Source of the DNA: Chitinophagales bacterium
GTDB lineage: Bacteria > Bacteroidota > Bacteroidia > Chitinophagales > JADIYW01
Length of the DNA stretch: 64,000 nucleotides
Reading direction: 5' to 3'
NCBI GenBank assembly: GCA_019694955.1
Contig: JAIBAX010000003.1
Span: 1-64,000 of the forward strand
Shown: one piece after another, positions 8,072 through 17,666 of the stretch
How positions within the stretch are numbered: position 1 is the first letter of the stretch
How the letters are laid out: every line of letters starts with the position of its first letter
Translations under genes and position numbers: made by a program
Notes under the pieces: model-generated
The model's database searches: none
The model's input: the letters and a program-made list of their open reading frames with translations, nothing else
What the model was told of the DNA's origin: nothing

Positions 8072-9649
8072 ATGGGTAATAATGTTTCGCGACGCCGTTT
8101 TTTGGGTTATTCCGCATTGTTAACTGCCGTTGGGTTGGGGTTAACGACTATTTCCTGTAAAAAGGATGCCGTTTCTTTGGAAGATGATTATGATGCCATC
8201 ATCATTGGTTCAGGCTTTGGTGGTGCCGTATGTGCTTTGCGTTTGTGTGAAGCCGGCAAGAAAACGCTGCTCATCGAAATGGGAAAAGCTTGGTTTAATG
8301 AAGGTAAGGATATCTTTTCTCCCAATTTTCCTCCCGACAAGCGTTCAACATGGCTGAATGGCAAAACAGAACTTCCCTTCGGTCCGACATTTAATATTGG
8401 CGGCAAATATGCCGGCGTGATGGATAAAGTTTCTTACCAGAACATGTCTATATATAGGAATGTGTGTTTGGGTGGTGGTTCGATTTCTAATGGTGGTGTA
8501 TTGCTGTTACCAAAAGAAACCCATTTTAATGCGTTTATGTTTTCCGATATTAATTATGGAGAGGTAGTCGCGAAAGCGGATATTGTGAAGCAGATGATGT
8601 CCGCAGCCGTTATGCCGGAGGATCTATTTAACTCCTCCTATTATCAATATGCGCAACTGACAAAACGCCATGCCCTGAATGCCGGATTGGAAGTAGAACA
8701 CGCTTATTCTTTCTATGATTTTGATATGTGGCGCAAGGAATTGAATGGCGACATCAAGAAATCTGCTTTGGCAGGTGAACTTTTATATGGCAATAATAAT
8801 GGCATCAAGAAATCTTTAGAGAAGAACTACCTGGCTGCTGCATTAGGAACAGGCCATCTGACCATCTCCACTTTAAGTCACGTAGAAGAGGTCAGGGTGT
8901 TAACGGATGGGCAGTATGAGGTAAATATTCAACGAACCAATGAGTTTGGCGACAATTTGGATAAGAAAACTTTCAATGCCAAACACTTATTTGTTTGCGC
9001 TGGAAGTATTGGCACTTCTGAGATTTTGGTAAAAGCCCGTGAAACGGGTGGATTGCCGGATCTTACCGAAGACGTTGGTAAACATTGGGGTGGCAATGGT
9101 ATGTCTTTTGCCTTCAGATCTGGTTTGGATGAACCTACAGGGAGCATTCATGCGAGTCCTCCCACCCTGACGGTGAAGCACCACGACAACCCCATTGCTC
9201 CAGTGAATGCCATGCAGGATATTTTTCCTTTAGGATTGGATTTGAGGATGGTGTTGATGGTAGGACAACCCTATAATGAAACCCACGGACAGTTCAACTA
9301 TGATTCGGGTAATGGCACTGCAATACTTACATGGCCGGAAAATGGTAATGAACAAGGTGCTTTGGCGATGCGCACCATGATAGAAAGGCTGAATGATGCA
9401 AACGGAGGCAAACTAGACACTGCCTTTATCCCGGAAGGTGTTTCGCAAAGCTATACTTATCATCCACTCGGTGGTGCGGTTTTGGGTAAAGCCAGCGATG
9501 CATATGGCAGATTAAAAGGTTATAAAAACTTATATGCCATAGATGGAAGCATGTTGCCGGGCAATTGCGGCTTAGTGAATCCCACTTTAGTGATTTCAGC
9601 ATTGGCAGAGCGGAATATTGAGCGAATTTTGTCGGAGGATTTTTCTTGA
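8072..9649 (+). CDS. GMC-family oxidoreductase, Tat-exported lipoprotein (cholesterol-oxidase-like)
   Basis: 525 residues. The N-terminus has a twin-arginine motif (SRRRFLG, 6-12), a hydrophobic stretch and a lipobox-like TISC with Cys29, so export by Tat and lipid anchoring are both plausible. FAD-binding GSGFGG is at residues 46-51. A central substrate domain follows, and the C-terminal FAD segment YHPLGGAVLG ... NLYAIDGSMLPGN ... NPTLVISALAER is characteristic of GMC oxidases close to cholesterol/sterol oxidases. Substrate cannot be read from sequence. Monocistronic as far as seen; 56 GMC-unrelated bases of A/T-rich leader precede the ATG. Confidence 0.88.
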   Translation: MGNNVSRRRFLGYSALLTAVGLGLTTISCKKDAVSLEDDYDAIIIGSGFGGAVCALRLCEAGKKTLLIEMGKAWFNEGKDIFSPNFPPDKRSTWLNGKTELPFGPTFNIGGKYAGVMDKVSYQNMSIYRNVCLGGGSISNGGVLLLPKETHFNAFMFSDINYGEVVAKADIVKQMMSAAVMPEDLFNSSYYQYAQLTKRHALNAGLEVEHAYSFYDFDMWRKELNGDIKKSALAGELLYGNNNGIKKSLEKNYLAAALGTGHLTISTLSHVEEVRVLTDGQYEVNIQRTNEFGDNLDKKTFNAKHLFVCAGSIGTSEILVKARETGGLPDLTEDVGKHWGGNGMSFAFRSGLDEPTGSIHASPPTLTVKHHDNPIAPVNAMQDIFPLGLDLRMVLMVGQPYNETHGQFNYDSGNGTAILTWPENGNEQGALAMRTMIERLNDANGGKLDTAFIPEGVSQSYTYHPLGGAVLGKASDAYGRLKGYKNLYAIDGSMLPGNCGLVNPTLVISALAERNIERILSEDFS

Positions 9650-9719
9650 GTTTTTGGAAGATTTGGAGATGTAGGTATATAGAAATTTGGAGATAATTCA
9701 TAAACCACCTTTATATTAA

Positions 9720-9832
9720 CTTTTTCTAGAGGAGTTCGCCATGCCTTTCAGAACATGTTGAACGGTTCAATTTACAAGGCATGGGTCGCAGAAAAAATCC
9801 ATGAATTGATATTGACCAAAAAGAAAGCGTAA
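9720..9832 (+). pseudogene. Coding-like remnant, 34 codons to a stop
   Basis: A plus-strand frame without a credible start reads GVRHAFQNMLNGSIYKAWV... and ends in a Lys-rich tail (TKKKA) at a TAA at ~9830. Composition looks protein-coding, unlike the filler around it, so this may be the 3' end of a lost gene. Parent family not recognised. Confidence 0.25.
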
Positions 9833-9835
9833 CGC

Positions 9836-12781
9836 TTATCGTATCAACGTCAGATTGCCTTTCCGTTCAAAGGCGAAGCCATGTTCATCTATTCCTTCAA
9901 CATGATAGAGATATACATCCAAAGGAGCATTCACACCTTTATACACGCCGTCCCAACGGCTTCTTAGGTCATTGGTTTCAAAAACAATCTCTCCCCAACG
10001 GTTAAATATCCTCAACACACCTGTCAACTTACAGACGGACAACACACCCCAAGTATCGTTGATCTGATCGTTATTCGGTGTAAATACATTGGAAAGATCT
10101 ACCAAACAGGGACATTGCTCTTTCTCTCCGATTATGATGGTATCTTTTGCAGTATTGCATTCATTCTTTGCAGACAAAATATATGTTCCGGGCTTTGTGA
10201 GCGTTCTTGGAATAAGAAAATCACCGTCTGACCATGTGTACAAATTGGCTATCGAATAATCTAAAGGTCGGATACTAATCATTTCACCGGGACATAGAGC
10301 CGTATCAATAGGAAGTTGAACACTGGCTAGCGGTAATTCAACCACATAAACAGCCGCTGTCTTAACGCAAAGTGAGTCTTTTACCATCCATTGATAGCTG
10401 CCTTCTTGATTTGTATTTATGATAGATTGTCCATTAATGGTATCATTATCCGGATTCACCCATTGGATGATTACAGCACCATGTCCTCCCGAATAGACCC
10501 CTTGAAGTACATTATTTACACCGGGACAAACTACCAAACTACCATTGATAGATACTTCTAGATTACACGTCGCACAATTCTTCTCTTTTATCAACAAGGT
10601 ATCTCGTTTTGAACCACAGCTATTGGTAGCATTTATCCAATATGTTCCGGCAGCATTTACAGAAATAGTGGTTCCTGTTGTGCCATTATTCCAAACATAA
10701 TTCGTATTTGCTTCGACGTTTTGCACTTGTAAAAGAACTGTTTCGTTTGGACATAGTTCTTTATCTGCACCCAAATTGGGCTTTGGCAACAAAATCTTGG
10801 ATAGTACGATGGTATCTTTTGCGGTACATGACCCATCGGTTATGCTGACAATATACTGACCTTCATTAGACGTTGATAATGAACTTGTTCCAACGATACT
10901 GCCACTGGGAGTAGTCCAATTATATGCGCCGGAATATGGATCTGAACCGGGTGGTATGGTGGTATTGATGGTGAAACTTGCATTCTCGCAGAAAGAAGTA
11001 GTTGTATTGGTAATATTTACTGCCAAATTGCAAGGACAAACAGCTTTCGGATTGACCAATATAGTATCTTGATTCGTGCCGCAATTATTGGTGGCAACTA
11101 CCCAATATGTTCCGGTGGTATTGGCGGTAAACTGCGTTCCCGTTGTGCCATTGTTCCATGCATAAGTAGTATTTGCTTCGACGTTTTGCACTTGTAAAAG
11201 AACTGTTTCGTTTGGACATAGTTCTTTATCTGCACCCAAATTGGGCTTTGGCAACAAAATCTTGGATAGTACGATGGTATCTTTTGCGGTACATGACCCA
11301 GCGGTTATGCTGACAATATACTGACCTTCAGTAGACGTTGATAATGAACTTGTTCCAACAATACTACCGCTGGGAGTAGTCCAATTATATGCACCGGAAT
11401 ATGGATCTGAACCGGATGGTATGGTGGTATTGATGGTAAAATTTGCATTCTCGCAAAAAGAAGTAGTTGTATTGGTAATATTTACTGCCAAATTACAAGG
11501 ACAAACAGCTTTCGGATTGACCAATATGGTATCTCGTTTCGTACCGCAACTATTGGTGGCATCTACCCAATATGTTCCGGTGGTATTGGCCGTAAACTGT
11601 GTTCCCGTTGTGCCATTGTTCCATGCATAAGTAGTATTTGCTTCGACGTTTTGCACTTGCAAAAGGGTTGTTTGTCCGGGGCAAATTTCCTTGTCGGCGC
11701 CTAAATTGGGATTGGGCAATAGTTTTTTAGTGATAACGATGGTATCTTTAGCGGTGCATGTTCCGGATGATATAGATACAATAAACTGCCCCACATTGGT
11801 GGTGTTAATGGAATTCGTTCCGATTATATTTCCTGTTGGCGTAGTCCAAGAATAAGTACCGGAGTAAGGGTCGGAACCTGCAGGAATGGTAGTATTGATG
11901 GTAAAACTTCCATTTTCGCAAAATGTCGTATCGGTATTGATTATATCAACATCTAAATTACACACCACCTGACAATTATCACTGATGATGCTCAACCCAT
12001 AAAACTCTGACCCCGAAAAATTTGACGTATGAAGTAAACTGGTTGCACCGGTATTAGGGTTTAACGAATATATTTTCTTTCCTACGGAAATATAGAAATT
12101 GCCATCTGCATCAGAAGTAAGTCCAAACACCTCATTTGAAGACCCGACACCTGTAATATTGACAGTAGTGAAAGATCCGTTGGAAATATCCAACTTGACC
12201 AATTTAAATGTTGGTGTGGAGATATACAAAAAACCATCTTTAAAGGCCAAATCCCCGGAACACTCATTTGGACTAATGTTATAGGTAGCTGTAGTCGAAT
12301 TGGAAGCAATATTGTATTGATACACCCGTGTATTGCCACTTCTGGTTCCGATATATAAGTTCCCGTTTTGGTCGGAACATAAACCGGATGTATTTCCGGA
12401 AATGGGTAAATCTATTACTAAAGTTTGTACGCCAGTATTGGGGTTGATAGCATATATTTCGCCATTAAAACCTGTACCGTAAAGAATTCCATTATCACTC
12501 CACGCCAAATCTGTAATGGTATTAGAGTAGTTTGCCAATTTTTTCTCTTCACCAGTAATGGGATTAAACCATACCAATTCTTTTGAGGAAGTGATCGCCC
12601 AAATTACAGTGCTTTGAATACACTCACAACTGGCATTGGTAAAATAGCAATCAGGATCCTCACAATCTATCAAGCCATCACCATCATCATCCGCCCCATT
12701 ACCGCAATCTTCTGCGCCAAAAGCATACATGCCTATCAAAAATAGTGACAGAAAGACAAATAATACCCTGTATTTTTTCAT
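9836..12781 (-). CDS. Large secreted surface protein with beta-propeller, repeated Ig/PKD-like domains and T9SS type B sorting domain
   Basis: 981 residues. Signal peptide (MKKYRVLFVFLSLFLIGMYAFGA), then a Cys/Asp-rich DCGNGADDDGDGLIDC calcium-binding-type segment (~24-45). About residues 55-275 form a beta-propeller-like region (repeats of the type GILYGTG, NGNLYIGT, DGNFYISVG). Next come three near-identical ~155-residue units, each with a SFTINTTIP..SDPYSG..WTTP domain and a PNLGADKE.CP..TTYAWNNGTTGT domain, then two more diverged domains. The C-terminal ~85 residues (NVFTPNNDQINDTWGV ... LRIFNRWGEIVF ... WDGVYKG ... YLYHVEG) are a gliding-motility/CHU_C type B T9SS signal. Likely cell-surface or released adhesin-like protein; ligand unknown. 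Confidence 0.88.
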   Translation of the reverse strand: MKKYRVLFVFLSLFLIGMYAFGAEDCGNGADDDGDGLIDCEDPDCYFTNASCECIQSTVIWAITSSKELVWFNPITGEEKKLANYSNTITDLAWSDNGILYGTGFNGEIYAINPNTGVQTLVIDLPISGNTSGLCSDQNGNLYIGTRSGNTRVYQYNIASNSTTATYNISPNECSGDLAFKDGFLYISTPTFKLVKLDISNGSFTTVNITGVGSSNEVFGLTSDADGNFYISVGKKIYSLNPNTGATSLLHTSNFSGSEFYGLSIISDNCQVVCNLDVDIINTDTTFCENGSFTINTTIPAGSDPYSGTYSWTTPTGNIIGTNSINTTNVGQFIVSISSGTCTAKDTIVITKKLLPNPNLGADKEICPGQTTLLQVQNVEANTTYAWNNGTTGTQFTANTTGTYWVDATNSCGTKRDTILVNPKAVCPCNLAVNITNTTTSFCENANFTINTTIPSGSDPYSGAYNWTTPSGSIVGTSSLSTSTEGQYIVSITAGSCTAKDTIVLSKILLPKPNLGADKELCPNETVLLQVQNVEANTTYAWNNGTTGTQFTANTTGTYWVVATNNCGTNQDTILVNPKAVCPCNLAVNITNTTTSFCENASFTINTTIPPGSDPYSGAYNWTTPSGSIVGTSSLSTSNEGQYIVSITDGSCTAKDTIVLSKILLPKPNLGADKELCPNETVLLQVQNVEANTNYVWNNGTTGTTISVNAAGTYWINATNSCGSKRDTLLIKEKNCATCNLEVSINGSLVVCPGVNNVLQGVYSGGHGAVIIQWVNPDNDTINGQSIINTNQEGSYQWMVKDSLCVKTAAVYVVELPLASVQLPIDTALCPGEMISIRPLDYSIANLYTWSDGDFLIPRTLTKPGTYILSAKNECNTAKDTIIIGEKEQCPCLVDLSNVFTPNNDQINDTWGVLSVCKLTGVLRIFNRWGEIVFETNDLRSRWDGVYKGVNAPLDVYLYHVEGIDEHGFAFERKGNLTLIR
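10566..11962. repeat. Three tandem 465-bp intragenic repeats
   Basis: The central part of the T9SS type B gene is three tandem units with a 465-base period (e.g. CATTCTCGCA at 10981 and 11446), equal to 155 codons. The two lower-coordinate units are almost identical in DNA, including third positions, which suggests recent duplication or gene conversion; the third is more diverged. Confidence 0.8.
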
Positions 12782-12795
12782 TATCTTACAAAATA

Positions 12796-12823
12796 CAAAT
12801 CTACAACAATTAATACAACCAAA
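12796..12823 (-). promoter_or_regulatory. Candidate Bacteroidota promoter of the T9SS type B gene
   Basis: On the minus strand TTTG (12820-12823), 16 bases, then TAGATTTG (12796-12803), close to the TTTG-N17-23-TAnnTTTG consensus, just upstream of the ATG at 12781. The implied 5' leader is very short. Confidence 0.4.
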
Positions 12824-12849
12824 TAGTTAAGGAAAAGTGTTTTTTTGCA

Positions 12850-12887
12850 CAACCTCGGAGGTTGGTGAAATCCAACCTCCGAGGTTG
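12850..12887. repeat. Palindromic repeat CAACCTCGGAGGTTG hairpin
   Basis: Two 15-base arms (12850-12864 and 12873-12887) are exact reverse complements, spacer 8 bases, and each arm is itself nearly palindromic. The same CAACCTCCGAGGTTG unit bounds the longer repeats at 36255, 41663, 44178 and 62876. It lies between the divergent T9SS gene and tex; the following TTTTTATTT could let it act as a terminator. Confidence 0.75.
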
Positions 12888-12937
12888 ATTTTTATTTATC
12901 CAAAAAAAACGCCATTCTTGCACCCTAAATCATCTGT

Positions 12938-15067
12938 ATGGAAGATATTTTATTTAAACGCATTGCTCAGGAAACCGGATTACAGTTGTTTCAGGTGAAA
13001 AACACCATTGCACTCCTGGATGAAAAGGCAACGATTCCCTTCATTTCTCGATATAGGAAAGAAAAAACGGGATCTTTAGATGAAACACAAGTAAGCGAAG
13101 TCAACCAAAAAATTCACAAATACAGGGAGTTGGTCAAAAGAAAAGAAACGATACTTCAAACAATAGAAGAACAAGGCAAGCTCTCAGATTCCCTCCGACA
13201 AAAAATTGAACAATGTTATGATGCTATCGAATTGGAAGATATCTATCTACCATATAAGCCCAAAAGGAAAACCAGGGCAGTAGTTGCCAAGGAAAACGGT
13301 CTTGAACCTCTGGCACTCATCTTATACAAACAATTTGATCAAGATCCGGAAAGTACTGCCGAAAAATTTTTGAATGATACAGTAACGTCTACCGAACAGG
13401 CACTCGCCGGTGCCCGTGATATCATCGCAGAATGGTTGAATGAAAAAGCGGACATACGCCATATCGTTCGCAAGTTTTTCGAAAAGGATGCTACTATTAG
13501 GACAAAAGCTGTAAAAGATGTCGCTGAAAAGGCTGATGCGCAGAAATTCAGGGATTATTTTGACTTCTCTGAACCCTTGCGTAAATGTCCTTCTCACAGG
13601 CTGTTGGCCATGCGCCGTGGCGAAGAAGAAGGTTTTCTACGACTATATATTGAACCGGAAGATGATAAAGTAATTGAAGCCATTGAAAGGAAAGAAGTAA
13701 AAGGTGGCAATGCCAGTGCAAAGCAGGTGCAACTTGCCGTTGAAGACGCTTACAAAAGATTGCTAAAACCTTCGCTAGAACTTGAATTCAGACATCTTTC
13801 CAAGGCGAAAGCAGATGAAGAAGCCATCCGCGTTTTTGCACTGAATTTAAGACAATTGTTACTTGCTGCTCCTTTAGGTCATAAGCGAATCATGGCCATA
13901 GATCCGGGTTATGTGACTGGGTGCAAGGTCGTTTGTTTGGACGAGCAAGGTGCTTTTCTGGAATATGCCACCATCTTTCCACATCCTCCACAACAACAAA
14001 AAGGTGCGGCACAAGACCTTATCAAAGCGTTGGTATATAGTCATCATATTGCTGCCATTGCCATCGGTAACGGCACTGCCGGAAGGGAAACCGAAACATG
14101 GATAAAAACCATACAGTTTGACAGGAAGGTAGACATTTTTATGGTCAATGAAAATGGTGCTTCCATTTACTCTGCATCTGATGTAGCACGGGAAGAGTTT
14201 CCAGATAAAGATGTTACTGTTCGGGGTGCTATTTCTATTGGAAGAAGGCTCATGGATCCTTTGGCAGAATTGGTAAAAATCGACCCCAAGTCTATTGGTG
14301 TCGGGCAATACCAGCATGATGTCAATCAGTCTGCCTTAAAAAATACGCTTGATGAAGTGGTGATGAGTTGCGTAAATGCAGTGGGTGTCAACTTAAACAC
14401 CGCCAGCAAACACTTGTTGGCATATGTTTCCGGCATCGGTCCGCAGTTGGCGGAAAATATCGTTGCCCATAGGGAGAGCAATGGGTTATTTGTTTCTAGG
14501 AGTTTACTAAAAAAAGTTCCTAGATTTGGCGACAAAGCCTTTGAACAAGCAGCCGGATTCTTAAGAATTCCTGAAGCTATACATCCTTTGGATAACAGTG
14601 CCGTACATCCAGAAGCATATCCTTTGGTAGAAAAAATGGCAAAAGATATCGGCATTAGCATCGACAAAATAATCGGCAATAAAAGCCTCCTACAAGACAT
14701 TGACCTCAAAAGATATATAACGCCGGAAATAGGTTTGCCTACTTTGCAAGATATCATCAAAGAACTGGAAAAGCCTGGCCGTGACCCGCGCGAGTCATTG
14801 GAAGCATTTTCTTTCGCAGATGTTCATACCATGAACGATTTGTATCAAGGGATGGTGCTACCCGGAATCGTTACCAATATCACCAATTTTGGTGCATTTA
14901 TCGACATTGGTGTCAAACAAGATGGCATGGTACATATTTCCGAAATCGCTAATAAATTTATCAAACATCCCTCCGAAGTATTGCAATTACAACAAAAAGT
15001 ACAAGTAAAAGTAATAGAAATAGATATCCAGCGAAAAAGAATCAACCTGAGTATCAAACAGGTTTAG
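12938..15067 (+). CDS. tex: Tex-family RNA-binding transcription accessory protein
   Basis: 709 residues, the usual Tex length. N-terminal helical region (TIPFISRYRKEKTGSLDE, ~30-50, highly conserved in Tex), a YqgF/RNase H-like domain around 320-450 (MAIDPGYVTGCKVVCLD ... IAIGNGTAGRETE), a helix-hairpin-helix block (VGVNLNTASKHLLAYVSGIGP ... NIVAHRESNG) and a C-terminal S1 domain (~635-709: GIVTNITNFGAFIDIGVKQDGMVH). Tex acts in the cytoplasm on RNA/transcription complexes. Stand-alone gene. Its stop codon abuts a GTACAGCGATATTCG dispersed repeat. Confidence 0.95.
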   Translation: MEDILFKRIAQETGLQLFQVKNTIALLDEKATIPFISRYRKEKTGSLDETQVSEVNQKIHKYRELVKRKETILQTIEEQGKLSDSLRQKIEQCYDAIELEDIYLPYKPKRKTRAVVAKENGLEPLALILYKQFDQDPESTAEKFLNDTVTSTEQALAGARDIIAEWLNEKADIRHIVRKFFEKDATIRTKAVKDVAEKADAQKFRDYFDFSEPLRKCPSHRLLAMRRGEEEGFLRLYIEPEDDKVIEAIERKEVKGGNASAKQVQLAVEDAYKRLLKPSLELEFRHLSKAKADEEAIRVFALNLRQLLLAAPLGHKRIMAIDPGYVTGCKVVCLDEQGAFLEYATIFPHPPQQQKGAAQDLIKALVYSHHIAAIAIGNGTAGRETETWIKTIQFDRKVDIFMVNENGASIYSASDVAREEFPDKDVTVRGAISIGRRLMDPLAELVKIDPKSIGVGQYQHDVNQSALKNTLDEVVMSCVNAVGVNLNTASKHLLAYVSGIGPQLAENIVAHRESNGLFVSRSLLKKVPRFGDKAFEQAAGFLRIPEAIHPLDNSAVHPEAYPLVEKMAKDIGISIDKIIGNKSLLQDIDLKRYITPEIGLPTLQDIIKELEKPGRDPRESLEAFSFADVHTMNDLYQGMVLPGIVTNITNFGAFIDIGVKQDGMVHISEIANKFIKHPSEVLQLQQKVQVKVIEIDIQRKRINLSIKQV

Positions 15068-15430
15068 TACAGCGATATTCGTATGGCGTATTGCGACATT
15101 TAAGTTATTAGTTTTGGGTGATGAGTTATTAGTACAGTGATATTCGTATTGCGTATTGTGACAATTAAGTTATTAGTTTTGGGTGATAGGTTTTTAGTAG
15201 GTCGATATTTATATTTCACCTAACTTAGAGCAGCTTTGTGAATCCTTAGTGGACTTAGTGATATTCCTTGAAAGTAGTACAGCGATATTCGTATGGCGTA
15301 TTGCGACATTTCTGTAAACGCCTGTGTACAATTCTCACATCTCCAAATCCGCACATCCCCACATTCCCAAAAGTCCGTGAACTGTGAACCTAGTTAGTAC
15401 AGCGATATTCGTATGGCGTATTGCGACATT
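15065..15430 (+). repeat. Dispersed AGTACAGCGATATTCGTATGGC repeat cluster
   Basis: Four copies of a ~37-base unit (TAGTACAGCGATATTCG... ending GCGTATTGCGACATT) at about 15065-15100, 15130-15163, 15274-15310 and 15394-15430; a degenerate copy is at 17932-17965. Spacers differ in length (roughly 30 to 110 bases) and contain other filler such as CTTTGTGAATCCTTAG, which recurs at 17825. No gene in this 420-base gap. Confidence 0.75.
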
Positions 15431-15488
15431 GACATTTTTCAAATCCCTACATTCCCAAATCTCCTCATTTCCTCATTTCCAAATTAAA

Positions 15489-17666
15489 TCAAAACTTCAT
15501 CACCTTAGCTGTAGAAACCTGATTACCTAATTGTATACTCAAAAAATATGTGCCGTAAGGAAGGTCGTTTAGGTTTAGGTTAAATGTTTTTATTCCTTCA
15601 TTAATATTTGACATTTCTATTTGTCGTCCGCTGATATCCGACAATATCCAAGAACCATTTCCAGTGAAAGGTAAATCTACCGTAAGCTGTCCGTTTGTAG
15701 GGTTGGGGAATAATTTAAAATCTAAGTTTTTATTGTTGGCAATTCCTGTAATAAGTTTTACTTCCGTAATAGCAAAATTAGTAATGACAGGTGCATTATA
15801 GTCGAAATAAATGGCGGCATTGTTTTCAATTTTCGTATCGATTGGCAATCCCGGTTTTGGTTGGATGGCAAACTGCACAAAGCCGTGCGACTTCGGTTCA
15901 TTAGTGCCACTATCGGGAAGGAAGATATTGGGGAAGACGAACTCTACAATATTCTTTTCTCGTACAATGAGTTGGTAATCATGGCTGGCGTTGATGACAC
16001 GCAAAGTGCTGATATTGAGGTTGTCGGGAATTTCGTCTTTTACACGCACATAAAACGCCGTATCGGTACCTGTATTTTGGAAACGGATGGTATAAATTAA
16101 TCGGTCTTTCTCTACATCATAATTCGGAGCGAGGGAAGTTTTGCTCACCAATTTATCATTTGGGTCGTAAGAACCACGTACGGTTTCTGTCCAGATTGCA
16201 TAGTTGTTTAAAGGAGTAGTGTCACCTTGAGTGCCATTTGCCCAGACTTCGTATAACAAAGCAGTACCCAACACTGCATTTTTTGGTACTTGTAGTTCTA
16301 CATAAAAATTGGAAGATTGCAAGAAATCGATGCTTACATTTTGCCATATCAATGTGTCGTTGGAGATAGTAGTAGGTGTAATGGATGTTGCTGTTACATC
16401 ATACCCATTTGGCTTTTTGAGTTTTACGGTAATGTTGGATTGGTTGGTTGTACCCACATTAGTTACAGAAACAGCGATATTGGTTTTGAAACCAGGGCGT
16501 GCTACCGTAGAACCTATTGCTACTTCTAAGTCTTTTATATTGGGAATGAAATGAATACCAAAATTATAGTCGCCGTCAATTAAACCGACTGTATCCGGAT
16601 TAAAAGAATAAGAGACTGGATTGATGGTAGCATATTTGGGTGGAGTACAACTCCAAGTATTATTAATAGTGGTATTTAATTTTACTATATATTGCCCATT
16701 TGCATCGCTTATTTTATACCAATTATTTGGTTCAATATGTATAATTTGTTTAGGTAAAATTGGCTCGATTGCGGAATTCCAAGTGCCATCGTTGTTAAGG
16801 TCATTATATACAATTCCTTCTGCATATGCATCTACTACTCTACAAATATCAAAAGGGCTAGTACATATGGGTACTATTGTATCAAAAAAAAGAAGATCTA
16901 ATTCATTTGGGAGGCACTTTATTTTAGTCGATCTTATACCTAAATCACGTATGCTTTTAGGTAATATGGGTAAACAGGTTAAAGGATTGGCAGCACAAAT
17001 TAAAGAAATTAAATTTTGAGGAAGGGCTGGTAATTCCGTTAACTGATTAGTACTACAAGACAAAAAAACTAAACTATCTGGGAGGCTTGGTAATTCCGTT
17101 AAATGTGTGACATCACAATCTAAAACTTTTAAACTATAAGGAAGGCTTGGTAGTTTCGTTAATTGATTAAAACTACAATCTATAGTTTTTAAACTATAAG
17201 GAAGGCTTGGTAGTTCAGTTAATTGATTTGAAGGGCAAGACAAACTTACTAAACTATCAGGAAGGGTTGGTAGTTCCTTTAATTGATTGGATTCACCATG
17301 TAAATATTTTAAACTAGTAGGAAGGGTTGGTAGTTCTGTTAATTGATTATAGTGAAATGTTAAACTTAATAAATTAGGAGGGAGGCTTGGTATTTCTTTT
17401 ATTTGATTGTGACTACAATCTATAGTTTTTAAATTTTTAAAATACTGAATACCATCTAAAGTCTTTATGTTATTTATAAAATATTCAAAATTCTCAACCT
17501 CCAAAATACTACTACAAGTCGTATCCATCATATTACTTGCATTAAAACATTCAGGATAAAGGATTTTTAAATACGACCTAAAATTAGCATCAGGAATAGT
17601 AACATATTGCGCATTTACAAAAGAGAAGGTTAAAAGAAAAATTAAAATGGATAGATTTCTTTTCAT
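15489..17666 (-). CDS. Secreted leucine-rich-repeat protein with T9SS type A sorting domain
   Basis: 725 residues. Signal peptide MKRNLSILIFLLTFSFVNAQ, a short cap (IPDANFRSYLK...), then about residues 70-260 of leucine-rich repeats with a strict 20-residue period (pattern LPSLPxSLxxLxCxxNQLTE). This short, Pro-rich repeat is the bacterial YopM/IpaH type. A linker resembling SdrD B-like/DUF11 repeats (YNDLNNDGTWNSAIEP, then VTNVGTTNQSNITVKLKKP and YTIRFQNTGTDTAFYVRVKDEIP, a DUF7619-like region) follows. The C-terminal ~80 residues (LFPNPTNGQLTV ... GTYFLSIQ ... AKVMKF) are a type A T9SS sorting domain. Probably a cell-surface binding protein. Confidence 0.88.
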   Translation of the reverse strand: MKRNLSILIFLLTFSFVNAQYVTIPDANFRSYLKILYPECFNASNMMDTTCSSILEVENFEYFINNIKTLDGIQYFKNLKTIDCSHNQIKEIPSLPPNLLSLTFHYNQLTELPTLPTSLKYLHGESNQLKELPTLPDSLVSLSCPSNQLTELPSLPYSLKTIDCSFNQLTKLPSLPYSLKVLDCDVTHLTELPSLPDSLVFLSCSTNQLTELPALPQNLISLICAANPLTCLPILPKSIRDLGIRSTKIKCLPNELDLLFFDTIVPICTSPFDICRVVDAYAEGIVYNDLNNDGTWNSAIEPILPKQIIHIEPNNWYKISDANGQYIVKLNTTINNTWSCTPPKYATINPVSYSFNPDTVGLIDGDYNFGIHFIPNIKDLEVAIGSTVARPGFKTNIAVSVTNVGTTNQSNITVKLKKPNGYDVTATSITPTTISNDTLIWQNVSIDFLQSSNFYVELQVPKNAVLGTALLYEVWANGTQGDTTPLNNYAIWTETVRGSYDPNDKLVSKTSLAPNYDVEKDRLIYTIRFQNTGTDTAFYVRVKDEIPDNLNISTLRVINASHDYQLIVREKNIVEFVFPNIFLPDSGTNEPKSHGFVQFAIQPKPGLPIDTKIENNAAIYFDYNAPVITNFAITEVKLITGIANNKNLDFKLFPNPTNGQLTVDLPFTGNGSWILSDISGRQIEMSNINEGIKTFNLNLNDLPYGTYFLSIQLGNQVSTAKVMKF
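17013..17410. repeat. Tandem 60-bp LRR-coding repeats
   Basis: Six or more 60-base units (GGAAGGCTTGGTAGTT... spacing, e.g. 17139 and 17199) encode the 20-residue LRRs. Units differ mainly at the variable positions. Confidence 0.75.

Noticed and set aside
15065-15430. Possible CRISPR-like repeats
   Set aside because: Spacing between the 37-base units is irregular, the spacers themselves contain repeat filler, and there are no cas genes.
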